From the NCBI GenBank assembly GCA_018697195.1, contig CM031861.1:2642331-2706330 (forward strand): DNA of 64,000 nucleotides, read 5' to 3'. This document shows positions 1 to 21,699 of this stretch, one piece after another (the stretch's first letter is position 1; each line of letters starts with the position of its first letter). A model generated the notes under the pieces. It did not search any database, was not told the origin of the DNA, and saw only the letters and a list, made by a program, of their open reading frames with translations. This DNA comes from Certhia americana. Its lineage: Eukaryota; Chordata; Aves; Passeriformes; Certhiidae. The position numbers and the translations under genes are program-made.

Positions 1-181
1 CCGTCCCTCCAAATCCCGCCCCCCTCGCATCCATTGGGATAAGGATCCCACAAGGGAACGTTCCCGTTTTGCGGCTGCAAGCGCAGCGCTGAGCTGGGTT
101 ACAATGTAAGGCCGTTGGGAGCACGGCTATGACACCGGGTGGGCAAAAACATATCTGGCAGCCTCTGGAAAACATATCCGA
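1..181. other. Left-edge GC-rich flank, no gene resolved
   Basis: This lies beyond the TMEM138 poly(A) signal and no coding exon is recognised. It holds a GC-box-like CCGCCCCC at about 18-25 and an ATTGG (inverted CCAAT) at about 34-38. In tetrapods TMEM216 normally follows TMEM138 in the same direction, so this could be the start of a TMEM216 promoter, but that is only an inference from gene order. Confidence 0.3.
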
Positions 182-187
182 TTTATT
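182..187 (-). terminator. TMEM138: Poly(A) signal of TMEM138
   Basis: AATAAA on the minus strand, about 180 nt past the TMEM138 stop codon. The stretch between the stop (367) and here is the 3' UTR and holds no other recognisable feature. Confidence 0.6.
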
Positions 188-366
188 CCTTTAAGGTTTC
201 AAAAAACATTCCGTTCCCAACCAACGCTGTGGCCCTGAAATGCCCCACAAGCCTCCTGCTGCCTCCCAAAATCCCAAGGGCTGGTCCCCAGAGAAAGGAT
301 GAGCTGGAACCAACCCCGACAGAGCCTGTGGAGCGCAAGGAGACTTCAGAGGATTCCAGAGATCCA

Positions 367-1776
367 TCAGCCACGGAAGTGGGCAAATTCCTTGCGGAGC
401 CAGAGTGAATCCTGGTAGAAGAGGGGGTCGCCCAGGTGCACAGCTGTCCGCTTGTAGAAGTAGCAGTAGAGCACGGCCGCTGCAGGGAATTTGGGGATGA
501 GAGAGGGCTCCCTGCACCCTCAAAGGATGCGGGATCCCACCCTGATCCTGGGAGTCCTTACCCAGCCTCTGGAAAACAAACAGGGTCTGGAGGCCTTCAG
601 TCCAGATGAAGCGGCTGGAGTCACGCCAGCGCAGGTTCTGAGGGCATTGGAAAACCGGGAATAACCCCTGGAGCAGTTTTTCTTTTTTTTTCCCAGACCC
701 CTCACCCCATTCCAAAGGTTCTAAGCAGGATGGAGGGACCTCAAGCCAGGAGTAACACCTGGAGAAGTTTGGGAAGCGCCCCCCTACCCCAAAGGTTAAG
801 CAGCTCAGGGGATTTAGGCATTGAGCCCGGACCTATTCTGGCTTCAGACTGCAGATCCCTGCAAATCCCTGCAAATCCCCTTCCCGGACGGCGTGGGCAG
901 CATCAAAGCAGCTGCTGTGGCTCCTGACCCTCCAAAACATTCCCAGTGCTCCAGGGCAAGCAGGATGGAGGAAACTTCAGGAGGTGTCCAGGGAATGGGA
1001 GCTGCTCCATTGGGAAGGAGCTAGGAAGGAGTTTATTTGGGAAAGCAAAAAGAAAGGTGCTGCCAGGACAGATCCAGGAGCCTGGACAACCCTTGGAGCT
1101 GGGGAAAGGGAGGGGGCTTCCCCAGGTATAGAGGTTAATCCCAGAAAAACCAGGAGCTGCTAGCACAGGCTTTCCCTGGAGAAAGAGGATTTTCTGATGG
1201 GTCACAGCTCTTAGGGAATGAGCTGGGATGGGGCTGGGATTGGGCAGGACCCTTCCAGGCTGATGCCAACCAAAGGGTCACGGAATGGGACATCTTCCAC
1301 AGGATAGGTTTCAGGGGGAGACCATGAGGATGGACTTGTGGGAAGCTGGGGGTCATGGAAAAATCCCTTGGGAGAATCCAGCAGCTGTGCCCACACCATC
1401 CTACCATAATCCAGACGTGGAAGGAGATGCTGAGCGCCAGGTAGGCTGCAGAGAGCAGGATGGTTCCCTTGAATTTATGGAAGAGGAGGTTGACCAATCC
1501 CGCCTGGAAAACGTAGGTGTTGAAGAACATGAGGAAGACGATGATGACGTTGAAGACGATGGCGATGTCCTGGATGCTGCCGGGAAAACAGAGGGATTGT
1601 GGGATCCTGGGTGTCCTGGCTCTGCTGCCCCACCTGCCCAGCACTCACATGAAGAGGACGAGCTGCACGGCCGGAGCCGTGCGGAGCAGCTCCGAGAAGG
1701 AATTCACAAAGAGGTCGTAGGAAAGCAGCAGGAACTGCAGGAACAGCACCAGGCTGTAGTTGCTGGGCTGGAGCAT
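367..1776 (-). CDS. TMEM138: Transmembrane protein 138 (ciliary membrane protein)
   Basis: Four coding exons on the minus strand: 1649-1776, 1405-1576, 562-637 and 367-479, all with GT-AG introns and matching phases. The product is 162 aa, the human length. The peptide starts [20 protein letters not shown] and contains [20 protein letters not shown] and [16 protein letters not shown], which match TMEM138 closely. Four hydrophobic segments are visible. The family protein localises to vesicles and the ciliary base and is needed for ciliogenesis; human mutations cause Joubert syndrome. The start at 1776 is chosen by homology. An upstream non-coding exon probably ends at the GTGAGC donor near 2671-2676, joining a CCCCAG acceptor just before the start codon. 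Identification is firm; the 5' UTR exon is inferred. Confidence 0.95.
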
Positions 1777-1789
1777 CCTCCTTCCTGGG

Positions 1790-2670
1790 GCTTGGAGCCC
1801 TCAGCCCCAGCATTCCCAACAGATCATGGTGCTGGGAGGGGGCTCAGCGGGGCCTCTCCCGACATGCCAGACCTGGAGGGGGAGCACAGGGATTGGGATG
1901 AAGCCAAGAAACCAGGAAAACCCAGTGAGCTGTGTCCTCTCTCTCTCCTCCCCAGTTCAGCGTCTTCCTTCCCCCTGAAATCCACCCCAATCCCCATGTG
2001 AGGAAATCCAGGGACGAGGGAGACGTGCAGTCCAAGCAGTGTCCAAGCAGGTTATTCCCGGCTGTTCCCAGCTCCAGGGCAGTTCTGAGCAGGTTTGGGC
2101 ATGTCCCACTCTGGGCACAGGGAGAGGAGTGAGGAGACAGACGGGAATTTTTGGACACCGGAGCAGGTACAGTCCTCGTGGGACACATATCCCCCTCTGG
2201 GATAATCCTAGCTGGAAAGGAACGGAAGGGACAGGGATCCCCCATGTCCTGGCAGGAAAAGAGCTGTGCTGGGGCCTGAATTCCCTGAGGGAGAGGCATG
2301 GCGATAGACGGGGGGAAAGGGGCTGGAAAGGGATGGAAAGTGGCTGGTGGTAAAAAGGGCTGGAAATGGGGGGAAAGAAAGACTGGACATGGAAGCGAGA
2401 AACGGACGGACATGAAGGGGGAAAACGGCTGGAAATGGGGCGGGGGGAGGAAGAGCTGGACATGGGAATTAAGGGATCACTCTGCCCCTCCGGACCCCGC
2501 GTCACTCCGCCTCTTCTCACAGCCACCACTGCGGAGCCCTCGAGCTCTCGCCGCTCTCTCCCCCTGTTCCACTCCCCGCTCCCGGGACCGGCCCCCCGAT
2601 ACGCCCAAACCGCCCTGAATCCCGGAGGCCGAGGTCCCGGTGGGTCCCCGCCGTGCCCCCGCCCCGGGGC
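1790..2670 (-). other. TMEM138: Inferred TMEM138 intron 1, purine-rich
   Basis: No coding exon is recognised here. From about 2280 to 2470 the plus strand is strongly purine-rich, with degenerate repeats built on GGCTGGAAA/TGGGG. Several long open frames cross the region but none resembles a protein or shows splice support. Confidence 0.5.
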
Positions 2671-2900
2671 GCTCACCATGCCGCCTCCGCCATCTTGGTC
2701 CCCATGGAAACGGCGGCCAGAGCCGGAAGTGAAGGCGGAAGTAGAAGCTGGAGGACCCCGCAGGGGCCGCTCTGGCCGCGGCTCTTGGTGGTGGCGGCCC
2801 ATTGGGGCGGGCGGAGAAACCATAGAGATGAGAGGGCAGAGCGGCGCTCGCCAAGATGGCGGCGCCCAGTGAGGAGGAGGGGGCGGTGGGGCCCAGGTAC
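2480..2900. promoter_or_regulatory. Divergent CpG-rich promoter, TMEM138 / CYB561A3
   Basis: This GC- and CpG-rich segment lies between two head-to-head genes. It carries two AAGATGGCGG (YY1-type) motifs pointing outward: one on the minus strand at about 2684-2697 for TMEM138, one on the plus strand at about 2852-2864 for CYB561A3. Between them are ETS-like GGAAGT sites at about 2723-2745. YY1 motifs of this kind typically sit just downstream of the start site in TATA-less promoters. A plus-strand donor at 2897 and a minus-strand donor at 2676 mark the likely first exons. Confidence 0.7.
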
Positions 2901-3744
2901 AGCCCCCGGGTTGGGAGCGTCAGGGGGGCGGCTCCGGGGTTGGGAGGGGCCCAGGGACCTCGTGGTCTGGGTTTTGGGTGGTGTTAGGGCTGGGAGCTGT
3001 GTTCTAGGTCCAGGGGAGCCCCCGGTTTGGGGGTGCTGTGGAGCCGCGTGTTCCCAGATTTCGGGGAGCCATGGCACCCAGTATCCCAGATTTGGGAGAT
3101 CCGTGAGTCTCTGTGTCCCAGATTTGGAGGAACCATAGGGCCGCCTGTCTCCACCCCTTTCCCGTCTCTATGTCCCCTGAGGCAGCTGATTTGAGGGTGT
3201 CGGGACATCCCCTGTCCCCGGAGGGGACAGAAATACCCATTTCTGGGGGCACATGCAAATCACATGCAAATGAGAGCATTCGGGCTCCTGCCAGGGCGAC
3301 CATGACAGGTGACACTGACTCGCTGCCATTCCCTGGGGTGCCGTGCCCAGGAATTCAGCTCTGCATGTCCTGTTCCGTCCCCAGCCTCCTTCCCAGTGCA
3401 GGACACAGCTGGACTCTGGTCACCCCCTCAGGGTTCCCAGTTCCCCTTTCCGTGGTTCCTCCCGGAGATGTCGGAGAGCCCCAACAGGCACCTCAGTCAT
3501 CCCCAGGTGCCACCATCCTGGATCCATCCCTGCCACCATTCCTAGGCTGGGAGGCAGCTGGGCCACCATCCCTGGCTGGGAAGCAGCTCCATCCAGCTTT
3601 CCTGGCAGGGAAACTGCTGCCCCCCTGTCCCCCACACCCTGCTGGTGCTCCCAGTTCCCCTTTCCGTAGCTCCTCCCCAGGACCGCATCCGGAGCCTGAG
3701 CTCTCTCCTCGCTCGCCCACAGGTGCAACCACCGCTCCACAGCC

Positions 3745-4964
3745 ATGCTGGACGTGCCCTTCCCGCCCTTCTGTGCCTTTCTGGGAACGCTGGGGTTGCT
3801 CTGCGTGGCCATGGTGGGCACCTGGTGCCAGCACTGGCGCGGGGGGTTTTCCCTGGATGGCAGCTCCCGGACATTTAACTGGCACCCGGTGCTGATGGTG
3901 ACGGGATTGGTGGTGCTCTATGGCGCAGGTGAGCACAGGGAGCGCGGGGATCCCAGCACGGATCCTTCCTGACTTTTTTCCCCCCCTCACAGCTGCCCTG
4001 GTTTACCGCATTCCCAACACGTGGAGCGGCCCCAAGCTTCCCTGGAAGGTGCTGCATGGCAGCTTGGCTTTGGGAGCGTTCGTCCTGACCGTGCTGGGGC
4101 TGGCGGCCGTGTTCCGCTTCCATAATTCCCAAGGGACGCCCAACATGTACTCACTGCACAGCTGGATGGGGCTGGGAACTGTCCTGCTCTTCTCCTGCCA
4201 GGTGGGAACCCCTTCTGCATCCCCCAATCCCTCGTGCTTCCCGAATTTTCTCCCCTCACCTTCTCTTCCCACAGTGGGCGGCGGGTTTTGGAGCGTTCCT
4301 GCTTCCCTGGGCTCCTGCCTGGCTCCGGGCACTCTACAAACCCATCCATGTTTTCTTTGGCTCCACCATCCTCATGTTGTCTGTGGCTTCCTGTGCGTCG
4401 GGAATCAACGAGAAGCTTTTCTTCAGCCTGTGAGAGTTGGGGAGGGGAGGTGGTGGTGCTCGGGAAGATCCTTCACAGGGAAAGGGGAGCTTGGGAAGAG
4501 CCCTCATAGGGACAGGGGTGGCTCAGGATGTGGATTTGGGAATGACCAGCACAGAGCAAAGGGAACTGAGCACTTCCTCAGGTGTGTGGCTCCCTGCACG
4601 TTTCCCTGCAAGGTTTGAGGGGGCGGTTTGGAAACACACAGAACATTCCCAGCCTCTCTTCCCCGCTCCAGGAAGAATGGAACCATGGAGTACAAGCTCC
4701 TGCCAGCTGAGGCCGTGTTTGCCAACACCCTGGGGCTCCTCATCCTCATTTTTGGAGTGCTGGTGGTGGCTGCCCTGGCCAGGCCCAGCTGGAAGCGCCC
4801 GGATTCCGACTCCCCGGACTCCCGCCAGGTATGGGACGCACTGGGTGGATTTGGGAAGCTGATTTGGGAAGCTGCCCCTCAGCACAGTCCCAAGGGTGGG
4901 GAAGGATTGAGGGATCCCAGGTCATTCCTGTCTCCCACAGCCCCTGCTTTCTGCCGAGCGCTGA
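3745..4964 (+). CDS. CYB561A3: Cytochrome b561 family member A3 (lysosomal ferric reductase)
   Basis: Coding exons 3745-3928, 3993-4201, 4275-4429, 4672-4828 and 4941-4964 give 242 aa, the human length. The peptide contains FNWHPVLMV, the PKLPWKVLHG segment, YSLHSWMG and KPIHVFFG, which hold the conserved histidines that bind the two haems, plus six membrane segments. Cytochrome b561 proteins pass electrons from ascorbate across membranes; CYB561A3 (LCYTB) acts in late endosomes and lysosomes and supports iron reduction. An upstream ATG at 2856 in exon 1 (2856-2896 spliced to 3723-3744) is in frame and would add 21 residues (MAAPSEEEGAVGPR...), so the true N-terminus is uncertain. Introns are 64-242 nt. 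It is head-to-head with TMEM138 and tail-to-tail with TKFC. Confidence 0.95.
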
Positions 4965-5180
4965 TCCCAGGGATCTCCCAAGCTGCATCCTTGTGCCTCC
5001 ACATGCCAGCTCCTGCCTGGATCCCGGGCCATGCCAAACCCCAGCGCTTCCCAGTGCCATCCCTCAACGCCGCAGCTGGAGCTGCCGGAGCCTCGCTGGG
5101 ACAAAGAGGAGCATCCGTATCACTCCCACTCCAGAGGGTCTGGCTCAGGGTGGAGCCACTCAGGGACCTCATGGATGTGG

Positions 5181-5186
5181 AATAAA
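5181..5186 (+). terminator. CYB561A3: Poly(A) signal of CYB561A3
   Basis: AATAAA 217 nt after the stop codon, the first such hexamer on this strand. From about 5206 to 5600 no gene or recognisable element is seen. Confidence 0.75.
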
Positions 5187-5603
5187 ACACTTGCTTCCGC
5201 AGGGCTCTGGCACTCTAATCCCTAGGGACAAGGGAGGGCCTGGGAGCTGGGGTGGGAGAGGTGGGAGCTTGGGAATAGGTCCTAGCCAAGCCAAGCTGTC
5301 CCTTCCAAGGGCTTGTTCTCACTGGCTCCCTGGAGACACGGGACAGCTCCCTGTGGTTACCCCACGGGATTTGGGATCACACTCTACCCCGTCCCTGCTT
5401 CTCCTTTACCGGAATCGCCCCCAGACCCCGTGCCCAGAGCCATGTGAGCTCTGTGGTTTCCCTTCCACACCCTGGGTTTCCTTCCTCCCCCAGTCACAGG
5501 ATCCCTGTTCCCATCTCCCTTCCAAGCACCCCCACTCCCCCAAATTCCACCATCCCACCCCTCTAAGCTACCACGGGAGACACAAAGGGCGGCCATGTCC
5601 TAA

Positions 5604-5770
5604 GGTTTATTAGGAAACACATCCTTGAAGGAACACGGGGTTATTGGGATGCACCTCCCTGCCACATGGGGCGACACAAGGGTTTATTGGGATACACGTC
5701 TCTTATTGCTACGAGGGGACAGAGATTTTTGGGGATATGCATCCCTGTCATTGCTGGGGGGTGCCCAGGG
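5604..5770. repeat. Degenerate ~42-bp tandem repeat across TKFC stop and 3' UTR
   Basis: Four imperfect units begin near 5604, 5638, 5681 and 5725. On the plus strand each starts with a variant of GGTTTATTGGGATACAC and continues CATCCCTG..CAT..GGGG. The fourth unit overlaps the last codons and stop of TKFC (5748-5750). Units 1 and 3 each supply a minus-strand AATAAA. Confidence 0.65.
5606..5688 (-). terminator. TKFC: Two repeat-borne poly(A) signals for TKFC
   Basis: Minus-strand AATAAA hexamers at 5683-5688 and 5606-5611, about 60 and 140 nt past the TKFC stop. Both lie in units of the 42-bp repeat; unit 2 carries the weaker AATAAC. Confidence 0.6.
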
Positions 5771-8700
5771 GGTCCCGCAGCCCCCCCAGCACCGCTCCCA
5801 GCACTGCTGCCACTGCCACAGCCCCGGGATCGGGCTCTTCCAGCCGGGATGAGCGGATGTAGCTGGCTCTGCCCGCCCCAGCCTCCATGTGCCTGGTGGC
5901 CTCCGCCGCCGCCTCCGCGCTCTGCCAGGGAAAATGGTGTTTTCTAGGATAATGGCAGGGATTCCCATCCAGTTTTCCCACCATCCTAGCTCCCAGCTCT
6001 CCATACCTGGACAGCTGCCGCCAGCACTTGGAGCGGGTCAGCACCAGGGCTGCGCAGGGAATGCAGAGCCTGTGCCGCTGCAAACAGCGAATCCAGCTGG
6101 GAAAAGTTGGAATTAGTCTGGGTGCCAGGGCTAAGGCCAGGTGGGAACTCCCTGGCATCCCCCTGGAAACCTTCCTTGCTCCTGGGCTCTCCCAGCACTC
6201 ACCATTGTCCGGTCTCCTGGCGCGGCTCCTCCATACCTGTGCAGGATGCAGGGAAATTCAGGAGAGATTTGGATTCCCAGGGGGAATTGGGATTCCACAG
6301 CCCCCCACTGACCTCTGCATGGCCTCAATCCCGGCGTCCATGGCATCAGCCCACGCTGGGGAATCGCTGCGGCCGCGTAGGCTCTGAGCAGCCGCCGTCA
6401 GGAAGAGCCCGTAGAGCTTTGGGAACACCATTAATCCCATCCTGGAAACATGGGCAGGTGTGTCCCCCCCAATTCCCATTTCCGTTCCCATTCCCACTTA
6501 CCACTCCAGAGGAGCCTCCCATCTGTTCCAGCAGCACATCAGCCAGGGCGGAGAGCAGCTGGGCTGGGGCAGCCGGAGGAGGCCGGGAGCGCATCCATTC
6601 CTGGATGGCTGTGGGAATGGAAGGGACAAGGGGGATGGGGGGGGCCCTGGAGTCCCCTGTACCTCATGAGGACAAGTAGGGACAGCCCTTAATTCCATAG
6701 GGAAGCTGCCACTCGATGCAGAGACATTCCAGGATACAATTACAGGAAGGGGAACCCCAGGGCTCCTTAATCCCAAGAAGGGATGTCCTGGGGAACTCCC
6801 TGCTCCTGGGAGGTGCCATTGGGGCAGCATTCCCCACAATTCCCTGGATAATGGCCCCCACACCTACCTTGGGCCGCCCGGGCGTGTGTGTGGCCGCAGT
6901 CCCCATCACCTGCTCCCCGATCCAGCTCATTGAGCTTATCCTGCATATCCAGCAAGGTGCTGCACACCCGCTCCAGGACCCGCTGCACCCGCGCCGTGCC
7001 GGGCCCTGCAGAGAGCAGATGCATCCCTACACATTCCCGAAGGAAAGTGAGGCATGGATGGGGTGTGACAAGGGATGGGAGCTCGGTACCAATTCCAGTC
7101 TCGTCCTGCAGCTTCCTGGGTGCCTCTATCGGTGCTGGCACCTCTTCCCTCCGGGTGGTCGCCGGTCCCGCGACAATGTTGGGCCATGCCATGGCCGTGG
7201 TCTTGGCATCTGGAAGAGCCGGAGGCATGTAGTGGCTCAGGATCCCATTGGATCCTCACTGGCACACACAGCAGCCAGGAATTCCACCCCCAGGCATCTA
7301 TCTGACCTTGCGTCCTGTCACCCAGCACATGGAAACCCCCGTGCCTCAATCCCAGGCCACATTCCCACCGGGAACACACCGATCAGCCTCACCAGCTCCT
7401 CATCCACCAGCATGAGGGTGAGGGAGACTCCGGCCATTTCCAGCGCCGTCATGAAGGATCCCATCAAGGCCCGGGCGATGCGGATCCCTCGGTTCTCTGT
7501 GGGATCCAAGATCGAGATGGAGGCATTCCAGAGCGGCTGGAGCCAGGGAATGGGATCCCAAGCTCCCCCCTCCACTCACCCAGGCAGCGCACAGCAGCTC
7601 CAGCCACAATTCCCAGCTCCAGGCAGGACAGTCCACCCAGATTGTTCACCACAAGCACCACAGAGGATCCTGTAGGATGGGGGGCAGGATGAGACTGGAA
7701 TCCAGGGGTTTTGGAGGACACAGAGGGTTCTGGGGGGCTCACCAGGGGCCAAGGACAGGTGGGAAGCATTGGATGGATCTGTCATGTGTTTCAGCATCGT
7801 CTCCACTGCCTTATCCGCTGGCAGCACCTGGAGGGGACAGGGAGCAGGGGAAGAGTAGAGTGGAGAGGCCTAGGAATAGGGGGATTTGGGAATGGGGAGG
7901 AAGTAGCAGAATTTCTCCCTCACCTTCATCCTGCGTACTCCAGCCTCACCGTGGATCCCTACGGAGACGGGTCTGTGTCATATCCCAGCCCTGGTGACGC
8001 TTCCCAGGGGGGACAGGGACATTTGGACCCTCCAGGGACCCGAAGGGGACACCGAGGGGCTGCTCCTCACCCAGCCCCAGCTCCATCTCATCCTCAGCCA
8101 GCTGGAATGAGGGCTTGGATCCTGGGATGCTGCAGGGAGACAGGCTGAGGCCCAGGGTACCTGTGCAGGTGGCAATGTTCTATTAAAACTGAGGGGATTT
8201 TTGGGATTCAGGGGCTGGGGGACGCGGCACAGCATTCCCATGGGAGAACACAACGCACCCATGACTTTGGCAGCCGCCATCACCTTCTTCTCGACCTCAT
8301 CCAAGCTCGCTCCCGCCTCGGCCAGAGCTCCTGCCACCTGTCCCGAGCAAAGCGGGTGAGCGACCCCCCAGAATTCCCCAAATCCCCATAAAGGGTCTTG
8401 GCAGAACCTTGTGGATGAGGACGGTGCCACAGATCCCTCGGCGCCCGGCTTTCCCTGGCGTGGCGAAGGCGCAGTCGTCACCCACCACCACCATCCGCAC
8501 GTCGGTCCCCTCAGCCCGTGCCCGCTCCAGGGCCATCCCGAAATTCAGCCGGTCCCCGGTGTAGTTCTTCACGATCAGGAGGATCCCGGCTGCAGGGTGG
8601 ATGTGGAGACAATGGGAATGATACAGCACCGGAGGGAGGAATCCCAAAATTCCACCCCGCTGCGTTCCCCACCTGCTCCAGCCTGTGCCACAGCCCGGAT

Positions 8701-9142
8701 GGCCGCCAGGACGCTGCCCACAGACGGGGATGCAAACACGGCTCCGGCCACCACTCCGGTCAGCATTCCCTTCCCGACGTAGCCTGTGGAAAGGGAAGAG
8801 GGCTCAGCACTCTGTCCCTGGGTGGGGGGTACGGGTGGGACGGGGTGGGGGTCTCACCTGCGTGGGCAGGCTCGTGGCCGGAGCCCCCCCCGGACAGCAG
8901 GGCCACACGGCCACGGATGGCCGGCAGGTCATCCCGAAGGACCACCCGGTGTCCCTGAAGCAGCCGGAGCCCGGGATTGCAGGCCACCAGCCCGGCCAAA
9001 GCATCATCGGCACAGCCGGACACCGTCATCACCAGTTTTTTGGGGACCTGGGGGGAAAATGGGGAGCAGGGAGTGGGATGGGAAAAGGAGGAATGCCAAC
9101 CCCACAGGAATGACAACCCCCCTGCTCCAGGCTGACCTCCAT
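5748..9142 (-). CDS. TKFC: Triokinase / FMN cyclase (dihydroxyacetone kinase)
   Basis: Seventeen coding exons: 9137-9142, 8858-9047, 8673-8783, 8408-8589, 8259-8337, 8071-8160, 7924-7958, 7743-7827, 7580-7669, 7380-7496, 7090-7209, 6868-7005, 6502-6608, 6313-6416, 6203-6236, 6007-6096, 5748-5921. Product 583 aa (human 575). The enzyme phosphorylates dihydroxyacetone and glyceraldehyde in fructose metabolism and cyclises FAD to FMN cyclic phosphate. The N-terminal DhaK domain has [13 protein letters not shown] and the substrate-binding His at about 222 in GLGIHGEAG. The C-terminal DhaL domain begins near 370 with the Mg-ATP motif [10 protein letters not shown] (Asp397, 402, 404). The first coding exon supplies only Met-Glu and has a weak GTCAGC donor, so the start is inferred. 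The acceptor before 6416 reads AAAG and the donor after 8408 reads GTTCTG, both unusual. Divergent from DDB1. Confidence 0.93.
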
Positions 9143-9560
9143 GGGAGCGAAGCGCAGCACTCGGATCTGAAGATGGAATCTGTCCGGAAAGAGGGCAAAG
9201 TCCAGTCTGAAATGGACAGCAGTCCTGAGAGGGGGGAGGAGGCAGGGTGGGATGATGTCTGGTGTGATGGTGATGCTATGGGGTGTGTCTGGGGGGGAAT
9301 GGGGCTGGGGTTGGAGTTGTCCCTGAACAGGGACACCTCCCCAGGCAAGGGAGCTCCTTTTGGGATGAGGAGCCAGGGTGGTCTAACCTCTAAACAGGGA
9401 CCCCTTTTTGGGGTGAGACAGGACCGTGATGGCTCCGCCCCCCCTCAAAGAGGGGAAATCCTCTTTTTGTGAGGTGTGAAATCAGGATGGGACCACCCCA
9501 AAACAGGGACCCTTTTTTTTCGTGCTGGGGGGACTCCCACGTTCAGGGACCTTCTCTCAG
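9143..9560. other. TKFC 5' side, no coding exon recognised
   Basis: Probable TKFC 5' UTR and intron, judging by position. No open frame resembles a known protein. Confidence 0.4.
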
Positions 9561-10001
9561 CGCGGGCCCTGGACGGACCCACACTCCCCCCTCAGAGCGG
9601 GGACACAGAGCGGCAGGGAGCAGTGAGGGGGCTGCACCTCCTCTGCGGGATACGGAGCGGGATCACGGTGGGATCAGCGCGGGTCCCGCGGCTTTTCAGG
9701 GAGACCTCCCGCGCATCCCACTCCACACCTCCGCTCTCCGGGGTTATCTGCCCTTCTTCTCCGCTCTCCGCGGTCCTCCGAGCGGGCTAGAGCGGCTCCT
9801 CTCGGCTGCTCTCCGCGGTCCTCCGAGCGGGCTAGAGCGGCCCCTCTCGTCTGCTCTCTGTGGTCCTCCCGGCGGGCTAGAGCGGCCCAGTGCACCCACT
9901 TCCCGGAAGTGGCGGCGACGGCGGCGGAGAGGCCGCGCTCTCCGTTCCCCCCCCCGGTTTCCCCCGCGCCCCACCCCCCGGGATCTCCCGGTTCCCCCAA
10001 C
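9561..10001. promoter_or_regulatory. Divergent CpG-rich promoter, TKFC / DDB1
   Basis: GC-rich sequence between two head-to-head genes. It includes a palindromic ETS pair, CACTTCCCGGAAGTGGCGGC, at about 9897-9916, just upstream of the DDB1 start codon. It also contains a 45-bp repeat array, listed separately. Confidence 0.65.
9764..9887. repeat. 45-bp tandem repeat, about 2.8 copies, in TKFC/DDB1 promoter
   Basis: Units at 9764-9808, 9809-9853 and 9854-9887. Each begins CTCTCCGCGGTCCTCCGAGC and continues GGGCTAGAGCGGCYCCTCTC. Units 1 and 2 are nearly identical; unit 3 diverges and is cut short. A partial precursor (CCGCTCTCCGGGG) lies at about 9731. The GGGCTAGAGCGGC core occurs once per unit. 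Confidence 0.9.
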
Positions 10002-21178
<11,177 letters not shown>

Positions 21179-21687
21179 CAGGATTCGGGATCGTTCCCTA
21201 CCCCTGTCCTCCACATGGAGTAAGGGAATCCTTCCCCAGCTGTGTCCAACACTGGCAGCAGCAGCCGGAGGGGAACGGAATCTCACAGGGGGGAGCAGCT
21301 TGTTAGGAATTTGGGGGGGTGACGTCATCTCCTGTTGGGATTCATGGATTCTGCAGAATTGGCTGTGCCCAGAACTGTCCCCTACCTTGGGTGATCCACT
21401 GGGATCTGATGCCCTCGCCTCGATTCCCTTTTCCCTGGTGACCTTAGATATTTTATTACATTTTTGGCTTTTGGTTTGCTTTTGGTCCTGGGGTTGGTTG
21501 GGTTTTTTTGGGTTTGTTTTTTTTTTTTTTTTTGATTCCTTGTGGGTTTTTGGAAGAGGAATCAAAACTGGAGGAGCAGCAGAGGCTGGAGCTGAGCGGG
21601 ATAACTCTCTCTCCATAGGATCCATGCCTTGCTCAGGGAGGGAAGTTCTGGGAAGTTCAAGCTGTTGCTGATTTCGGAGTTTTACCA

Positions 21688-21693
21688 AATAAA
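21688..21693 (+). terminator. DDB1: Poly(A) signal of DDB1
   Basis: AATAAA 510 nt after the DDB1 stop. The 3' UTR holds a long T-rich stretch at about 21500-21534. Confidence 0.75.
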
Positions 21694-21699
21694 GTAGTC

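Noticed and set aside
1957..2823. 288-codon minus-strand frame upstream of TMEM138
   Set aside because: It crosses a purine/pyrimidine-rich intron and promoter; the peptide is almost all Pro, Ser and Arg and reflects composition.
5604..5770. CRISPR-like spacing of the TKFC 3' repeat
   Set aside because: Units are degenerate and contiguous, with no unique spacers, in a vertebrate genome.
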